A stretch of DNA of 6,505 nt, from NCBI GenBank assembly GCA_030639165.1, contig DAOWDF010000072.1, forward strand, positions 1-6,505, read 5' to 3'. Of this stretch, positions 1-6,336 are shown piece after piece. The notes beneath the pieces are model-generated. The model saw only the letters and a program-made list of their open reading frames with translations. It was not told where the DNA came from and searched no databases. Origin of the DNA: Alphaproteobacteria bacterium (lineage in GTDB: Bacteria > Pseudomonadota > Alphaproteobacteria > Micavibrionales > Micavibrionaceae). Both the position numbers and the translations under genes were made by a program. How positions within the stretch are numbered: position 1 is the stretch's first letter; every line of letters starts with the position of its first letter.

Positions 1-1710
1 AAGAACTTTCAGCCCTTCTTTTGCCGCTATATAGGCCAAAGATATGGTAAGGATAGTCTTCCCCTCATTTGGCAGGGATGAGGTAAGCATAATTACCTTC
101 GGGGTTTTCTCCATATTCGAAAAATGTATGGAGCTTTTGATCTTTCGCAAAGATTCCGCCAGCATAGAGTTTGGCTTTTCCTTTAAATATTCGAGAACAT
201 AATTTGCCTCAGGAAATTTGGGGAATATTCCAAGGCTAGCATAGCCTAATATGCGTTCTATTTGCCCTGATGTTCGGAATGTTTTGTCCATATATCGTTG
301 CAATAAGGCAATGATAATTCCAATCCCAAAGCCCATTATCAGAGCAAGTGCGATAGTAAGAGATTTCTTAGGTGAGAACGGCTCTAACGGAGTATATGCA
401 GGAGAAATAATGTGAGAGTCAGACTTTACTAAATCAACTTGTTGCTCAGTTTCCTTTGAGCGGCTCAAAAATGACTCATAGATTGATTTATTGGTGTTTA
501 CTTCACGCAGTAAGCCATTAAGTTCTACTTCCGCAGCGGTGTTTTTACCCACTAAATCTTGAGCCCCAACTATGCTTTCATTTAATGATTTTACGCGCGA
601 TTTTATAACTTCTACTTCATTTTTTAAGCCAGTTATAATTTTTTTTACCTCGCTGGCAATTTCTTTTCTTAAGTCCTTATGCTCTGCCATGATTGAGATC
701 ATCTTTGGATGTTTAGATCCAAAAATAACGGATAAATCTGCCTTTTTACGCACAACTTCGGCTTCTTGCTCGCTTAGCTTTTGAATAAGCGGTGAGTTTA
801 ATACTTTCGTTATTGTCGCTATACTACCCTTGGATAGGTTCTTGGTTTGTTTAAGCCTTGCTTGCGCTTCAGCTAGTTCGGCGCGTGCAAGAATAAGTTG
901 GGCGCTAATATCGGAGAGCTGCTCTTCATTAATGCTCACACCCAAATTGTCGAAAAGATTGTGTTTTTCACGGAATAATTGTACCGCATTTTCCGATGCA
1001 ATTAAATTACCCTTAATCTCTTTAAGGCGCGTTGTAAGCCATTCATTAGCCTTAGTGTTGGCCTTAAACCTAGTTCTTATTTGCTCATTTATATATTCTT
1101 GCGCCAGGGTATTGGCAATTTTAGCTGCAAGCTCTGGGTTATTAGATGTTGCATATAGATTGATTGTTAAAGATCGAGGAACAAGTGATATATGCCTATT
1201 TTTCATTAGACTATTTACAGTACTGTTTCTGATATGCGCGGCACTTTTTTCAATATTATCTGCTTTGAGCCAAGAGAGTGCTCCCTTAGGGGCAATATCC
1301 GAGTTAAATTCTGAATATTTAGTTAGACCTAATTTATCAACGACAAGCCCTGATAAATATGGGGATTTTAATACATCAACCTCGCTTTGTATTGCCATAG
1401 AATGCTGGGGCAAGTTGCTGGTTGTGGTATCCATTTCCTCCATAACATTGAATTTTCTACTATCTATCTGCACGATAGAGTGGGCTTTATATTCAGGTAC
1501 TTGAAATATTAGCCATATTGATGCCAGCACAATACTAAGAGCGGTCACGCCAGCAATAAGTCCGCGCTGCGACCAAATAATCTCGATAATCTCATATATA
1601 TCCAAGGATAGCGTTTCTTTGGGCTGCGGGTAATGTTGCTGACTGCGCGGCATACGACGACGCTCAACAAAGCCATTGTTGCTCATATTATATTCAGGCA
1701 TTTGTGTCAT
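1..1710 (-). CDS. Wzz/GNVR chain-length determinant fused to BY-kinase (Wzc/ExoP-like), C-terminus cut by window edge
   Basis: Inner-membrane polysaccharide copolymerase that controls chain length and export of EPS, with a cytoplasmic tyrosine-kinase domain of the bacterial BY type. The frame is open for 570 codons from ATG at 1710 to the left edge; an AGGG lies 10 nt before the start. A basic cytoplasmic N-terminus (about residues 1-48, with ERRRMPR) precedes the first membrane helix (about 50-70). A long periplasmic, largely helical part follows (about 71-435). The proline-rich PLEPFSPKK stretch leads into the second membrane helix (about 451-471), the usual Wzz arrangement. The kinase begins near residue 515 with ESLRKIKSS, and the Walker A motif TSSLPNEGKT is at 543-552. 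Walker A', Walker B and the C-terminal tyrosine cluster lie outside the window, so kinase integrity cannot be judged. It follows the OPX gene after 45 nt, the standard Wza-Wzc pairing. The family is secure. Confidence 0.95.
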   Translation of the reverse strand, partial: MTQMPEYNMSNNGFVERRRMPRSQQHYPQPKETLSLDIYEIIEIIWSQRGLIAGVTALSIVLASIWLIFQVPEYKAHSIVQIDSRKFNVMEEMDTTTSNLPQHSMAIQSEVDVLKSPYLSGLVVDKLGLTKYSEFNSDIAPKGALSWLKADNIEKSAAHIRNSTVNSLMKNRHISLVPRSLTINLYATSNNPELAAKIANTLAQEYINEQIRTRFKANTKANEWLTTRLKEIKGNLIASENAVQLFREKHNLFDNLGVSINEEQLSDISAQLILARAELAEAQARLKQTKNLSKGSIATITKVLNSPLIQKLSEQEAEVVRKKADLSVIFGSKHPKMISIMAEHKDLRKEIASEVKKIITGLKNEVEVIKSRVKSLNESIVGAQDLVGKNTAAEVELNGLLREVNTNKSIYESFLSRSKETEQQVDLVKSDSHIISPAYTPLEPFSPKKSLTIALALIMGFGIGIIIALLQRYMDKTFRTSGQIERILGYASLGIFPKFPEANYVLEYLKEKPNSMLAESLRKIKSSIHFSNMEKTPKVIMLTSSLPNEGKTILTISLAYIAAKEGLKVL

Positions 1711-1755
1711 TATATTTAAGCCCTAAATCACTCGTGTTTTACAAATTATAAATAT

Positions 1756-2301
1756 CTAAAAGAAGCGCTCTTCCACATGAATAACATCACTAGGGAATAT
1801 ATTGCTTTCTTCTTTTACACTAATCTCTTTTTTCACGCCATTAACTATGCGGTGAAGTTTGATATCGCTTTTTTTCGCGCGGTAAGTATACCCACCAGCA
1901 ACAGAGACAGCCTGCAAGACTGTCATACCGCTAATATATGGGTAGTTCCCAGGGGTTTTAACTTCTCCCAATATAAAGAAAGGGCGGAAATCTATTACCT
2001 CTATATTTACTTGTGGGTTTACAAAATAATCACCCTTATAGGCATTTGTTATTGCGTCTTCTAGCTTCCTAACTGATAAGCCTCCGCCTATAACTTCGCC
2101 AATCAGCGGCAATGTGAGTGCTCCGCTGCCATCAATTTCATATTCATCTGATATGTCGTCTTGGCCATATACTATCATACGAACCCGATCGCCAGCCCCT
2201 AATATATAGATATTATCCTCTGCTGCATTGGCGGGTTTAGGCGATAGAAAACACAACATCAAAGCAAGAAAAGTGATTAAGTATGGTACTCGAGTTATCA
2301 T
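1756..2301 (-). CDS. Short periplasmic polysaccharide export (OPX/GumB-like) protein
   Basis: Polysaccharide export protein of the Wza/GumB/KpsD family, which forms the periplasmic to outer-membrane part of the EPS export channel and docks on the Wzc-type partner encoded next. A signal peptide (hydrophobic core about 7-19) is predicted to be cut after PANA, residue 26. There is no lipobox before Cys17, so it does not look like a lipoprotein. The poly-export domain spans about 31-104, opening with ILGAGDRVRMIVYG and continuing with the LTLPLIGEV strand. One SLBB-type domain follows at about 107-155 (ILGEVKTPGNYPY, then TVLQAVSVAGGY). At 181 aa it is about half the length of E. coli Wza (379 aa) and lacks further SLBB repeats and the C-terminal outer-membrane helix. 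Start at 2301 is supported by AGGG six nt upstream. It lies 21 nt after the beta-barrel gene, implying co-transcription and joint function. Confidence 0.95.
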   Translation of the reverse strand: MITRVPYLITFLALMLCFLSPKPANAAEDNIYILGAGDRVRMIVYGQDDISDEYEIDGSGALTLPLIGEVIGGGLSVRKLEDAITNAYKGDYFVNPQVNIEVIDFRPFFILGEVKTPGNYPYISGMTVLQAVSVAGGYTYRAKKSDIKLHRIVNGVKKEISVKEESNIFPSDVIHVEERFF

Positions 2302-2322
2302 TATTTACCCTGAAATTCCTTC

Positions 2323-3615
2323 TTATAACGATGCAGCAACGCGTAGCTTCACAGTGTTTTTAGTATAATCATTGTTTGTTGCATTTGAACTGCGATCAAT
2401 AATATCGTAAACAATCCCAAGTGCAATTCTCTTATTCATCAAGTAGTTAAGCTCTGCTCCGGATGTTAGGTACTCATTATTCAATGTAACTCCATCCCCC
2501 TCATAGTCATGATCAGCGTACCCTAGGTTTGCTTTGGCAATTATATTTCTACGAAATTCGTGCTGTAGTTCGATATTGGCTGCGGTATTAATATAAGCCG
2601 AAGCTGAGGAAAGGGTAGTCTCTTCAATCGAGCGTGACAAGCTTCCTTGCAGTGATGTTAATCCGTTAATATTCCAAAGAATATTGGCTCCATAATTGAT
2701 ATCGCTAATATCCTTGAATATAGCAGAGTTTTTATAGTCACGGCTCATTATGCCAGCATATAATTCCGCACTAACCTTACCGCCCAGATCAATATCTGTT
2801 CCCGCCACTAGCAAAAACCCATCACTATCGCGCTTTTGTATGGTGGTTTCATTATATTTAATATTTTCATACTCACCACGTATGAATGCACGATATCCGG
2901 GTTTTATCTCATACCCCGCTTGAAGAGTGTAGCTTGCCTCAAGGCGATCACGTATATCGTTATTTACTGAAGCCCCTGAGATCGTCGAACCATTATCAAA
3001 ATCTAGGTTCTTAATGCCAGCAAAGCCGTTGAAAGAATATACGCCTAGACTATGGACATATCCTATTGCCGCATTAACCTCATTATATTCTGTTGGTTTT
3101 GATGCCGAGCTAACAGCATTTGGCGCGCCTCTATCCTCATGTTTTCGATCATATTTTGCCGTTGCAAGAGCGTAAGAGTTGCGTTTAACATCAAGCCTGC
3201 CTGATATATCTGCGCTGTAATCTTCATAATTTTCGTCGCTGTTATCGCTATAGCTACCAATTATAGCTTGCACATTAGCAGCGACCTCATGAACACCCCA
3301 GTCACTTTTGAGTGATATCTTTGGAGTAACTTCAGTTATTTCATCGCTTTTTTCATTATTATGACTGGCAAAAATATTATCATCATAAATCAAATCCAGA
3401 CCAAGACCCATCGACCCCTTAAACGATCCTAAGCGTATGCCCTTTGCGGCATAATCATCACGATTATAGCTATAAATATTAGTCGCCTTATCCGTATTTT
3501 CTGAACGCTCTGTCTCAAGCTTTTTATTAACAAAACCATCCTCTGAATATGCGGCATTAGAGCCTAATACAAGAGCACAACAAACAAAAAAACATGATGA
3601 TTTTTGGTAGAACAT
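2323..3615 (-). CDS. Outer-membrane beta-barrel protein (putative beta-barrel porin 2 type) of EPS export operon
   Basis: Predicted 430-aa outer-membrane barrel. The start is placed at 3615, not at the upstream in-frame ATG at 3702: the longer form would overlap the preceding gene and bury the signal peptide, while 3615 has AAGG six nt upstream. The N-terminus has a Cys-rich hydrophobic signal segment (about 7-19) with likely cleavage near AAYS-ED (24/25). The mature part consists of alternating-residue strands separated by Asp/Asn-rich loops. It carries the LIYDDNIF motif (75-82) that I associate with the beta-barrel porin 2 family often found beside EPS genes. The C-terminus VKLRVAASL is amphipathic but ends in Leu instead of the common Phe. 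It may form the outer-membrane exit for the polymer with the short OPX protein, or be an accessory barrel; family membership is firmer than role. Confidence 0.85.
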   Translation of the reverse strand: MFYQKSSCFFVCCALVLGSNAAYSEDGFVNKKLETERSENTDKATNIYSYNRDDYAAKGIRLGSFKGSMGLGLDLIYDDNIFASHNNEKSDEITEVTPKISLKSDWGVHEVAANVQAIIGSYSDNSDENYEDYSADISGRLDVKRNSYALATAKYDRKHEDRGAPNAVSSASKPTEYNEVNAAIGYVHSLGVYSFNGFAGIKNLDFDNGSTISGASVNNDIRDRLEASYTLQAGYEIKPGYRAFIRGEYENIKYNETTIQKRDSDGFLLVAGTDIDLGGKVSAELYAGIMSRDYKNSAIFKDISDINYGANILWNINGLTSLQGSLSRSIEETTLSSASAYINTAANIELQHEFRRNIIAKANLGYADHDYEGDGVTLNNEYLTSGAELNYLMNKRIALGIVYDIIDRSSNATNNDYTKNTVKLRVAASL

Positions 3616-3621
3616 ATTTAA

Positions 3622-3625
3622 CCTT
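3622..3625 (-). promoter_or_regulatory. Shine-Dalgarno AAGG that decides the barrel gene start
   Basis: On the minus strand the sequence reads AAGG, then six nucleotides, then ATG at 3615. This site favours the 430-aa form with an N-terminal signal peptide over the 459-codon frame that begins at 3702 inside the preceding gene. Confidence 0.6.
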
Positions 3626-3640
3626 GTTGCTTGTTTTATA

Positions 3641-3922
3641 TTAATTGGGGCTGTTTTGGGCGGGGTTTTCTTCAGGTATATTATTTGGTGTTCCTGCGGC
3701 ATTAATTACGCCAGTGATAAAGGGGCCTTCATTACGGCCATTATTATCTGCGCCTTGTTTTTCTTCATTATTATCATTGTCATTATTAGCATGCGCAGGC
3801 GGTGTAGTTTCAGGCTGGCTTTGGGGTGTGCCTTGTGGTTTGGAGCCTTTATCCGCATGCGCATACCCAGAAAAGGAAATAACCGCAGTCATACCAACAA
3901 TAAATAACAATATTTTTTTCAT
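3641..3922 (-). CDS. Small secreted low-complexity protein (93 aa), unrecognised
   Basis: I do not recognise this protein. The start is placed at 3922, giving MKKILLFIVGM and a textbook signal peptide with predicted cleavage after YAHA (residue 23). The in-frame ATG at 3961 would put 13 residues in front of the signal peptide and would start at or before the 5' end of the transcript from the promoter called here. A GGGG stretch lies 10 nt upstream of 3922; the ATG at 3931 is only 1 nt from it. The mature part is about 70 residues, rich in Pro, Gln, Asn, Asp and Glu (TPQSQPETTPP, then NNDNDNNEEK), with no Cys and no evident fold, so it is probably disordered in the periplasm or outside. It lies 25 nt before the barrel gene and heads the export operon. 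A role with the exporter or the polymer is inference from position only. A plus-strand frame covers the same DNA but has no such support. Confidence 0.7.
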   Translation of the reverse strand: MKKILLFIVGMTAVISFSGYAHADKGSKPQGTPQSQPETTPPAHANNDNDNNEEKQGADNNGRNEGPFITGVINAAGTPNNIPEENPAQNSPN

Positions 3923-3932
3923 TACACACATA

Positions 3933-3936
3933 CCCC
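3933..3936 (-). promoter_or_regulatory. GGGG ribosome-binding candidate for the small secreted protein
   Basis: On the minus strand GGGG lies 10 nt before ATG 3922 and only 1 nt before ATG 3931, which supports 3922 as the start. It directly follows the U-tract of the leader stem-loop, so folding of that leader could influence access to it (inference). Confidence 0.4.
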
Positions 3937-3966
3937 AAAAAGTTAGTACAATAGTATGCACCTAAC
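3937..3966 (-). terminator. Stem-loop plus U5: weak terminator of the ligase gene or leader attenuator of the export operon
   Basis: On the minus strand the arms GTTAG and CTAAC (3966-3962 and 3946-3942) pair, and an inner GUGCA/UGUAC helix can extend this with one G bulge and one G-U pair, giving about nine pairs and a six-nt loop. Five U's follow immediately (3941-3937). It lies about 30 nt past the ligase stop, where a terminator would be expected. It also starts within a few bases of the 5' end predicted for the transcript from the promoter at 3975-4001. The stem is AT-rich, so termination would be inefficient. It could instead be a 5'-terminal stability hairpin. Confidence 0.35.
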
Positions 3967-3974
3967 ATTTTCAG

Positions 3975-4001
3975 ATTATATTTGAATAAGATTTTTGTCA
4001 A
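3975..4001 (-). promoter_or_regulatory. Sigma70-type promoter for the export operon (TTGACA, 15 nt, TATAAT)
   Basis: The minus strand carries an exact -35 TTGACA (4001-3996) and an exact -10 TATAAT (3980-3975), separated by 15 nt. The -35 hexamer contains the TGA stop of the ligase gene, so the promoter sits exactly at the gene boundary. Transcription would begin near 3968 and give a leader of about 46 nt to the ATG at 3922. Both hexamers match the consensus, but a 15-nt spacer is shorter than the usual 16-18, so strength is uncertain. It would let the secreted protein, barrel, OPX and Wzc genes be expressed separately from the ligase. Confidence 0.55.
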
Positions 4002-5899
4002 ATCCTATCAGGAAAAGAGGATAATATTTTCTTTGTTATTTCAGGGGCATAATGTTGCGCCAAAGGCAGTTGCTTAATAACGAGTTCCTTTTGTTTCTCA
4101 GATAAATTATCCCATAATGTTAAACCTATGCGCAGCCTATAAGTCATTAATCTTGGTTCTGACATTCCTGCATTAAATGATTTTTCTAGAAAACCCGTAA
4201 TAATCACAGGCTCTTGATTGCCAAGCGCAGCTACATGCATCAACTGCGCCCAAATAAAAGGATCGTGCGGCGCAAGTTCAGCAGATTTCTTTAAGTGATA
4301 TTCAGCTTGCTCTAAATGGCTTTTATAATCCTCAGATTGCTCTTCATATGTTTGCGCCATATATGTTTGCGCTATTGCTGTATTTTGATGGAGGTTAGGC
4401 AAGTTACGCCAGAGTAGGGCGTTTTGATTATCATTAATTACTTCAGATAGCTCTGCACGTGATAAGTTGCTTCCTCTATGCTCCTGCTTTATAAGATGCT
4501 TGCTAGCCATAAATAATTGAATGCTGAATATAATTATAGCGCCACTTAAAATAGCAAAAGCTACGCGGAGATTAAATGATATTGCCTTTGCTTCTATCCT
4601 GCTTGAGCTACTCTGCGCAACTGCTCCTCCTAGAATAGAAAGCAATGTGATTGTAATAGCAGGCATAGCGATGGAAAAATCTACCAAGCTATGTATGGCT
4701 ATTACAAGTAGGGCGCTTATCCCAGCTAGAGGATATTCCCAGTCTTTCTTTCTAACCCAGACTCCCCGTAACAGCAGTACAAATATTATAATGAATATTG
4801 CCATTAACAATAATGCTGCGGGAATGCCAAGCTCGGATATTGATTGCAGGTAGCTGTTATGAGCAAAAACCACGCGCTTATCTGCTCCCGCACTTATCAG
4901 AGGCTCTCTGAATATGTGATAGGCGTTTTGGAAAGTACCTAAGCCAGTTCCTGTCAGTGGATGAGCGGCAATGGCTCTGCCTGCTGTTTCGTATAATTCG
5001 TAACGCTCCCCCCAATCATGGTCAATATTTACCATCCTTGATAATGTATCACCTGCACCAATATAGGTGATCCAGCCTGCTATAATTACTAATGGCAGAG
5101 CTAGCCACAATCTTATATTTACTTTATGCGATTTCTTGTTTCTACATAGCGCAATTATCAGAGTTATTATTGCAGACGCGCAAAAGCTTATAAAGCCAGC
5201 GCGTGAATGGCTCATCAATAACCCTGATAAATTCAACATAAAGCAAAATACAGGAATAAGAGTTTTGATGTTTAAGAGCTGTAATATATATGACCAGAAA
5301 TAATTGTCAGATATTCTGGCTAACTCACCAAGTGTGAGTTTTTTTAAAGCATCGAATATCCAGAACAAGCTTAGTAAGCTGGCAATGGCCGCATAGGTTG
5401 CATAAGAATTTCGGTTAATGAATGATCCTGTCACATCATTGATATAATGAACTTTTCCACCCAAAAACAACATTTCGCTATCATATGAATAAATATATCC
5501 GCCATATATCGCGTAGCATGCTCCCGCTATCGCAATGCCCCGTAACAAAAGGCGAGCATAGCGCCTATCTCTTCCAAACTGAAATGCAAGCAGGAATGAA
5601 AGTCCATATATGCTCCAGCGCAAAATGCCGTTTAATGTTGCCGTTGGGTTCATACTTATGCCTGATAAGGCTTGTATAAACAGCCAACAAATACAGGCGC
5701 AAAATAAGTAAACTATAATTCTGATCGGAGCTGCAAATACAATATTACGGTTTTTCACTACATAGATTAGAGCCAGTAGCGCGAATGCACCACCAATAAA
5801 GCTCCACGCCCAAAGACGATTTCCTCCCAATGGCAGTGGGGCAAGCATTATAATAGCCAGCCATAAAGCTACTGATAGTGGAATATTCCGTACGTTCAT
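3998..5899 (-). CDS. O-antigen ligase / Wzy-type polysaccharide polymerase family membrane protein with C-terminal helical-repeat region
   Basis: Polytopic inner-membrane protein of the O-antigen ligase (Wzy_C) family, which uses undecaprenyl-diphosphate-linked glycans at the periplasmic face. There are about 12-13 hydrophobic helices between residues 8 and 467. Family motifs in order: GSFINRNSYATY (158-169), SHSRAGF (230-236), the large loop with RYELYETAGRAI then HPLTGTGLGTF (299-323), AHNSYLQSISELG (346-358) and HSLVDFSIAMP (403-413). The Arg and His residues in these motifs are the kind implicated in catalysis. After the last helix, residues 470-633 form a soluble, probably periplasmic region with TPR-like helices (about 505-560, including AEYHLKKSAELAPHDP). 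At 633 aa it is longer than a typical 400-aa ligase because of this tail. The start at 5899 overlaps the previous stop (ATGA), with only a purine-rich AAGAAG upstream, implying translational coupling. In an EPS cluster it is more likely a polymerase or transferase than an LPS ligase; sequence alone does not separate these. Confidence 0.88.
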   Translation of the reverse strand: MNVRNIPLSVALWLAIIMLAPLPLGGNRLWAWSFIGGAFALLALIYVVKNRNIVFAAPIRIIVYLFCACICWLFIQALSGISMNPTATLNGILRWSIYGLSFLLAFQFGRDRRYARLLLRGIAIAGACYAIYGGYIYSYDSEMLFLGGKVHYINDVTGSFINRNSYATYAAIASLLSLFWIFDALKKLTLGELARISDNYFWSYILQLLNIKTLIPVFCFMLNLSGLLMSHSRAGFISFCASAIITLIIALCRNKKSHKVNIRLWLALPLVIIAGWITYIGAGDTLSRMVNIDHDWGERYELYETAGRAIAAHPLTGTGLGTFQNAYHIFREPLISAGADKRVVFAHNSYLQSISELGIPAALLLMAIFIIIFVLLLRGVWVRKKDWEYPLAGISALLVIAIHSLVDFSIAMPAITITLLSILGGAVAQSSSSRIEAKAISFNLRVAFAILSGAIIIFSIQLFMASKHLIKQEHRGSNLSRAELSEVINDNQNALLWRNLPNLHQNTAIAQTYMAQTYEEQSEDYKSHLEQAEYHLKKSAELAPHDPFIWAQLMHVAALGNQEPVIITGFLEKSFNAGMSEPRLMTYRLRIGLTLWDNLSEKQKELVIKQLPLAQHYAPEITKKILSSFPDRI

Positions 5900-6084
5900 T
5901 CTTCTTGTACAAGTGACACTTGCTCTTTCAGGCAGAACATATAGCTGTGAAAACCAGTTTTAGAGAAAATATTTAACCCAGCATCGGATTTTAAAGAATA
6001 AATGAACAAACCCACAGGTACAGATGTTGCCAAATACAGAACAGAAAAAAACACAATCCATAAGGCTCGTTTACTTTTTGTCAT
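5896..6084 (-). CDS. Small single-pass membrane protein (62 aa), unrecognised
   Basis: I do not recognise this family. The start at 6084 has GGAG five nt upstream, the best ribosome site in the window. A short basic N-terminus (TKSKR) is followed by one hydrophobic helix (about 7-30), predicting N-in topology with a periplasmic tail of about 32 residues. The tail contains GLNIFSKTGFHSYMFCLKE, a mix of aromatic, Gly and Cys residues that looks structured. The stop TGA at 5898-5896 overlaps the ligase ATG (ATGA), so the ligase depends at least partly on its translation. That coupling suggests a partner or assembly subunit of the ligase-family enzyme (inference). It is the first gene of the minus-strand group and faces the divergent intergenic region. 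Confidence 0.75.
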   Translation of the reverse strand: MTKSKRALWIVFFSVLYLATSVPVGLFIYSLKSDAGLNIFSKTGFHSYMFCLKEQVSLVQEE

Positions 6085-6201
6085 TATATCTCCGCTTAGT
6101 CATCATTGAATTATTGGGCATAATATACATGTTTTAAAGACCTTGTGGATGTAAATTAAAAAAATACTGTAAATACATGAGTATTCTGCTATTTTCCAGA
6201 T
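6085..6201. promoter_or_regulatory. Divergent intergenic region expected to hold promoters for both directions
   Basis: This 117-nt, very AT-rich gap separates two divergently read gene groups, so it should hold a promoter for each. On the minus strand a TATTAT hexamer preceded by TGTA (around 6120-6130) is a possible -10, but no good -35 is placed before it. On the plus strand TTGTGG (6144-6149) with a poor TACTGT -10 is the best match. Two TGTAAAT copies (6150-6156 and 6168-6174) are 18 nt apart, and a palindromic ACATGT lies at 6127-6132; these could be operator elements. No hexamer pair is convincing, so no exact promoter is claimed. No gene is seen in it. Confidence 0.4.
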
Positions 6202-6336
6202 ATGGGGAGTAATAATATTATAGTGACAGGTGGGGCAGGATATATAGGCTCTCATGTCTGCAAAGCGTTGGCAAAAGCTGGCTTTGCTCCGATAGCTTGG
6301 CGCTGGAAGAAAAAACAGATGGCTGGGTATAAATGA
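6202..6336 (+). pseudogene. galE: UDP-glucose 4-epimerase remnant with internal deletion
   Basis: A 44-codon frame that begins as an intact GalE: IIVTGGAGYIGSHVCKAL (residues 6-23) is the NAD-binding Rossmann fingerprint GxxGxxG with its usual surroundings, followed by KAGFAPI. Family members then continue with a Y/V-x-DN stretch, but here the chain passes straight into AWRWKKKQMAGYK and a stop. That ending matches the extreme C-terminus of GalE (in E. coli, W-H-W, six residues, then G-Y) with identical W-x-W-x6-G-Y spacing. About 280 internal residues, including the catalytic S-Y-K set, are therefore missing and the frame is kept. The product cannot be an epimerase. An upstream in-frame stop at 6178 makes ATG 6202 the only ATG start, and no good Shine-Dalgarno is visible. 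The stop overlaps the sugar transferase start (ATGA), so the remnant may still act as a translated leader for that gene. Confidence 0.85.

Noticed and set aside
830..1504. Long plus-strand open frame of 224 codons
   Set aside because: It lies wholly antisense to the Wzz/BY-kinase gene, whose frame is open for 570 codons with clear family motifs. The plus-strand product is Ser/Leu/Cys-rich without a recognisable domain or ribosome site, as expected of a shadow frame.
1745..1750. TATAAT hexamer in the OPX-Wzc gap as an internal promoter
   Set aside because: The six bases 17 nt upstream (GAAGAG) do not resemble a -35, and the gap is AT-rich enough to give this hexamer by chance.
1757..1775. GAAG-AGCG-CTTC followed by TTTT at the end of the OPX gene as a terminator
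   Set aside because: The stem is only four pairs and lies inside the coding region. The Wzc-type gene follows after 45 nt and is expected to be co-transcribed.
3616..3702. Longer N-terminus for the barrel protein starting at 3702
   Set aside because: It would overlap the secreted-protein gene by about 60 nt, add 29 polar residues in front of a signal peptide, and ignore the AAGG-6-ATG start at 3615.
3645..3965. Plus-strand open frame of 106 codons exactly opposite the small secreted protein
   Set aside because: The minus-strand frame has a canonical signal peptide, a promoter, a ribosome site and operon spacing. The plus-strand frame has none of these and would run against all adjacent genes.
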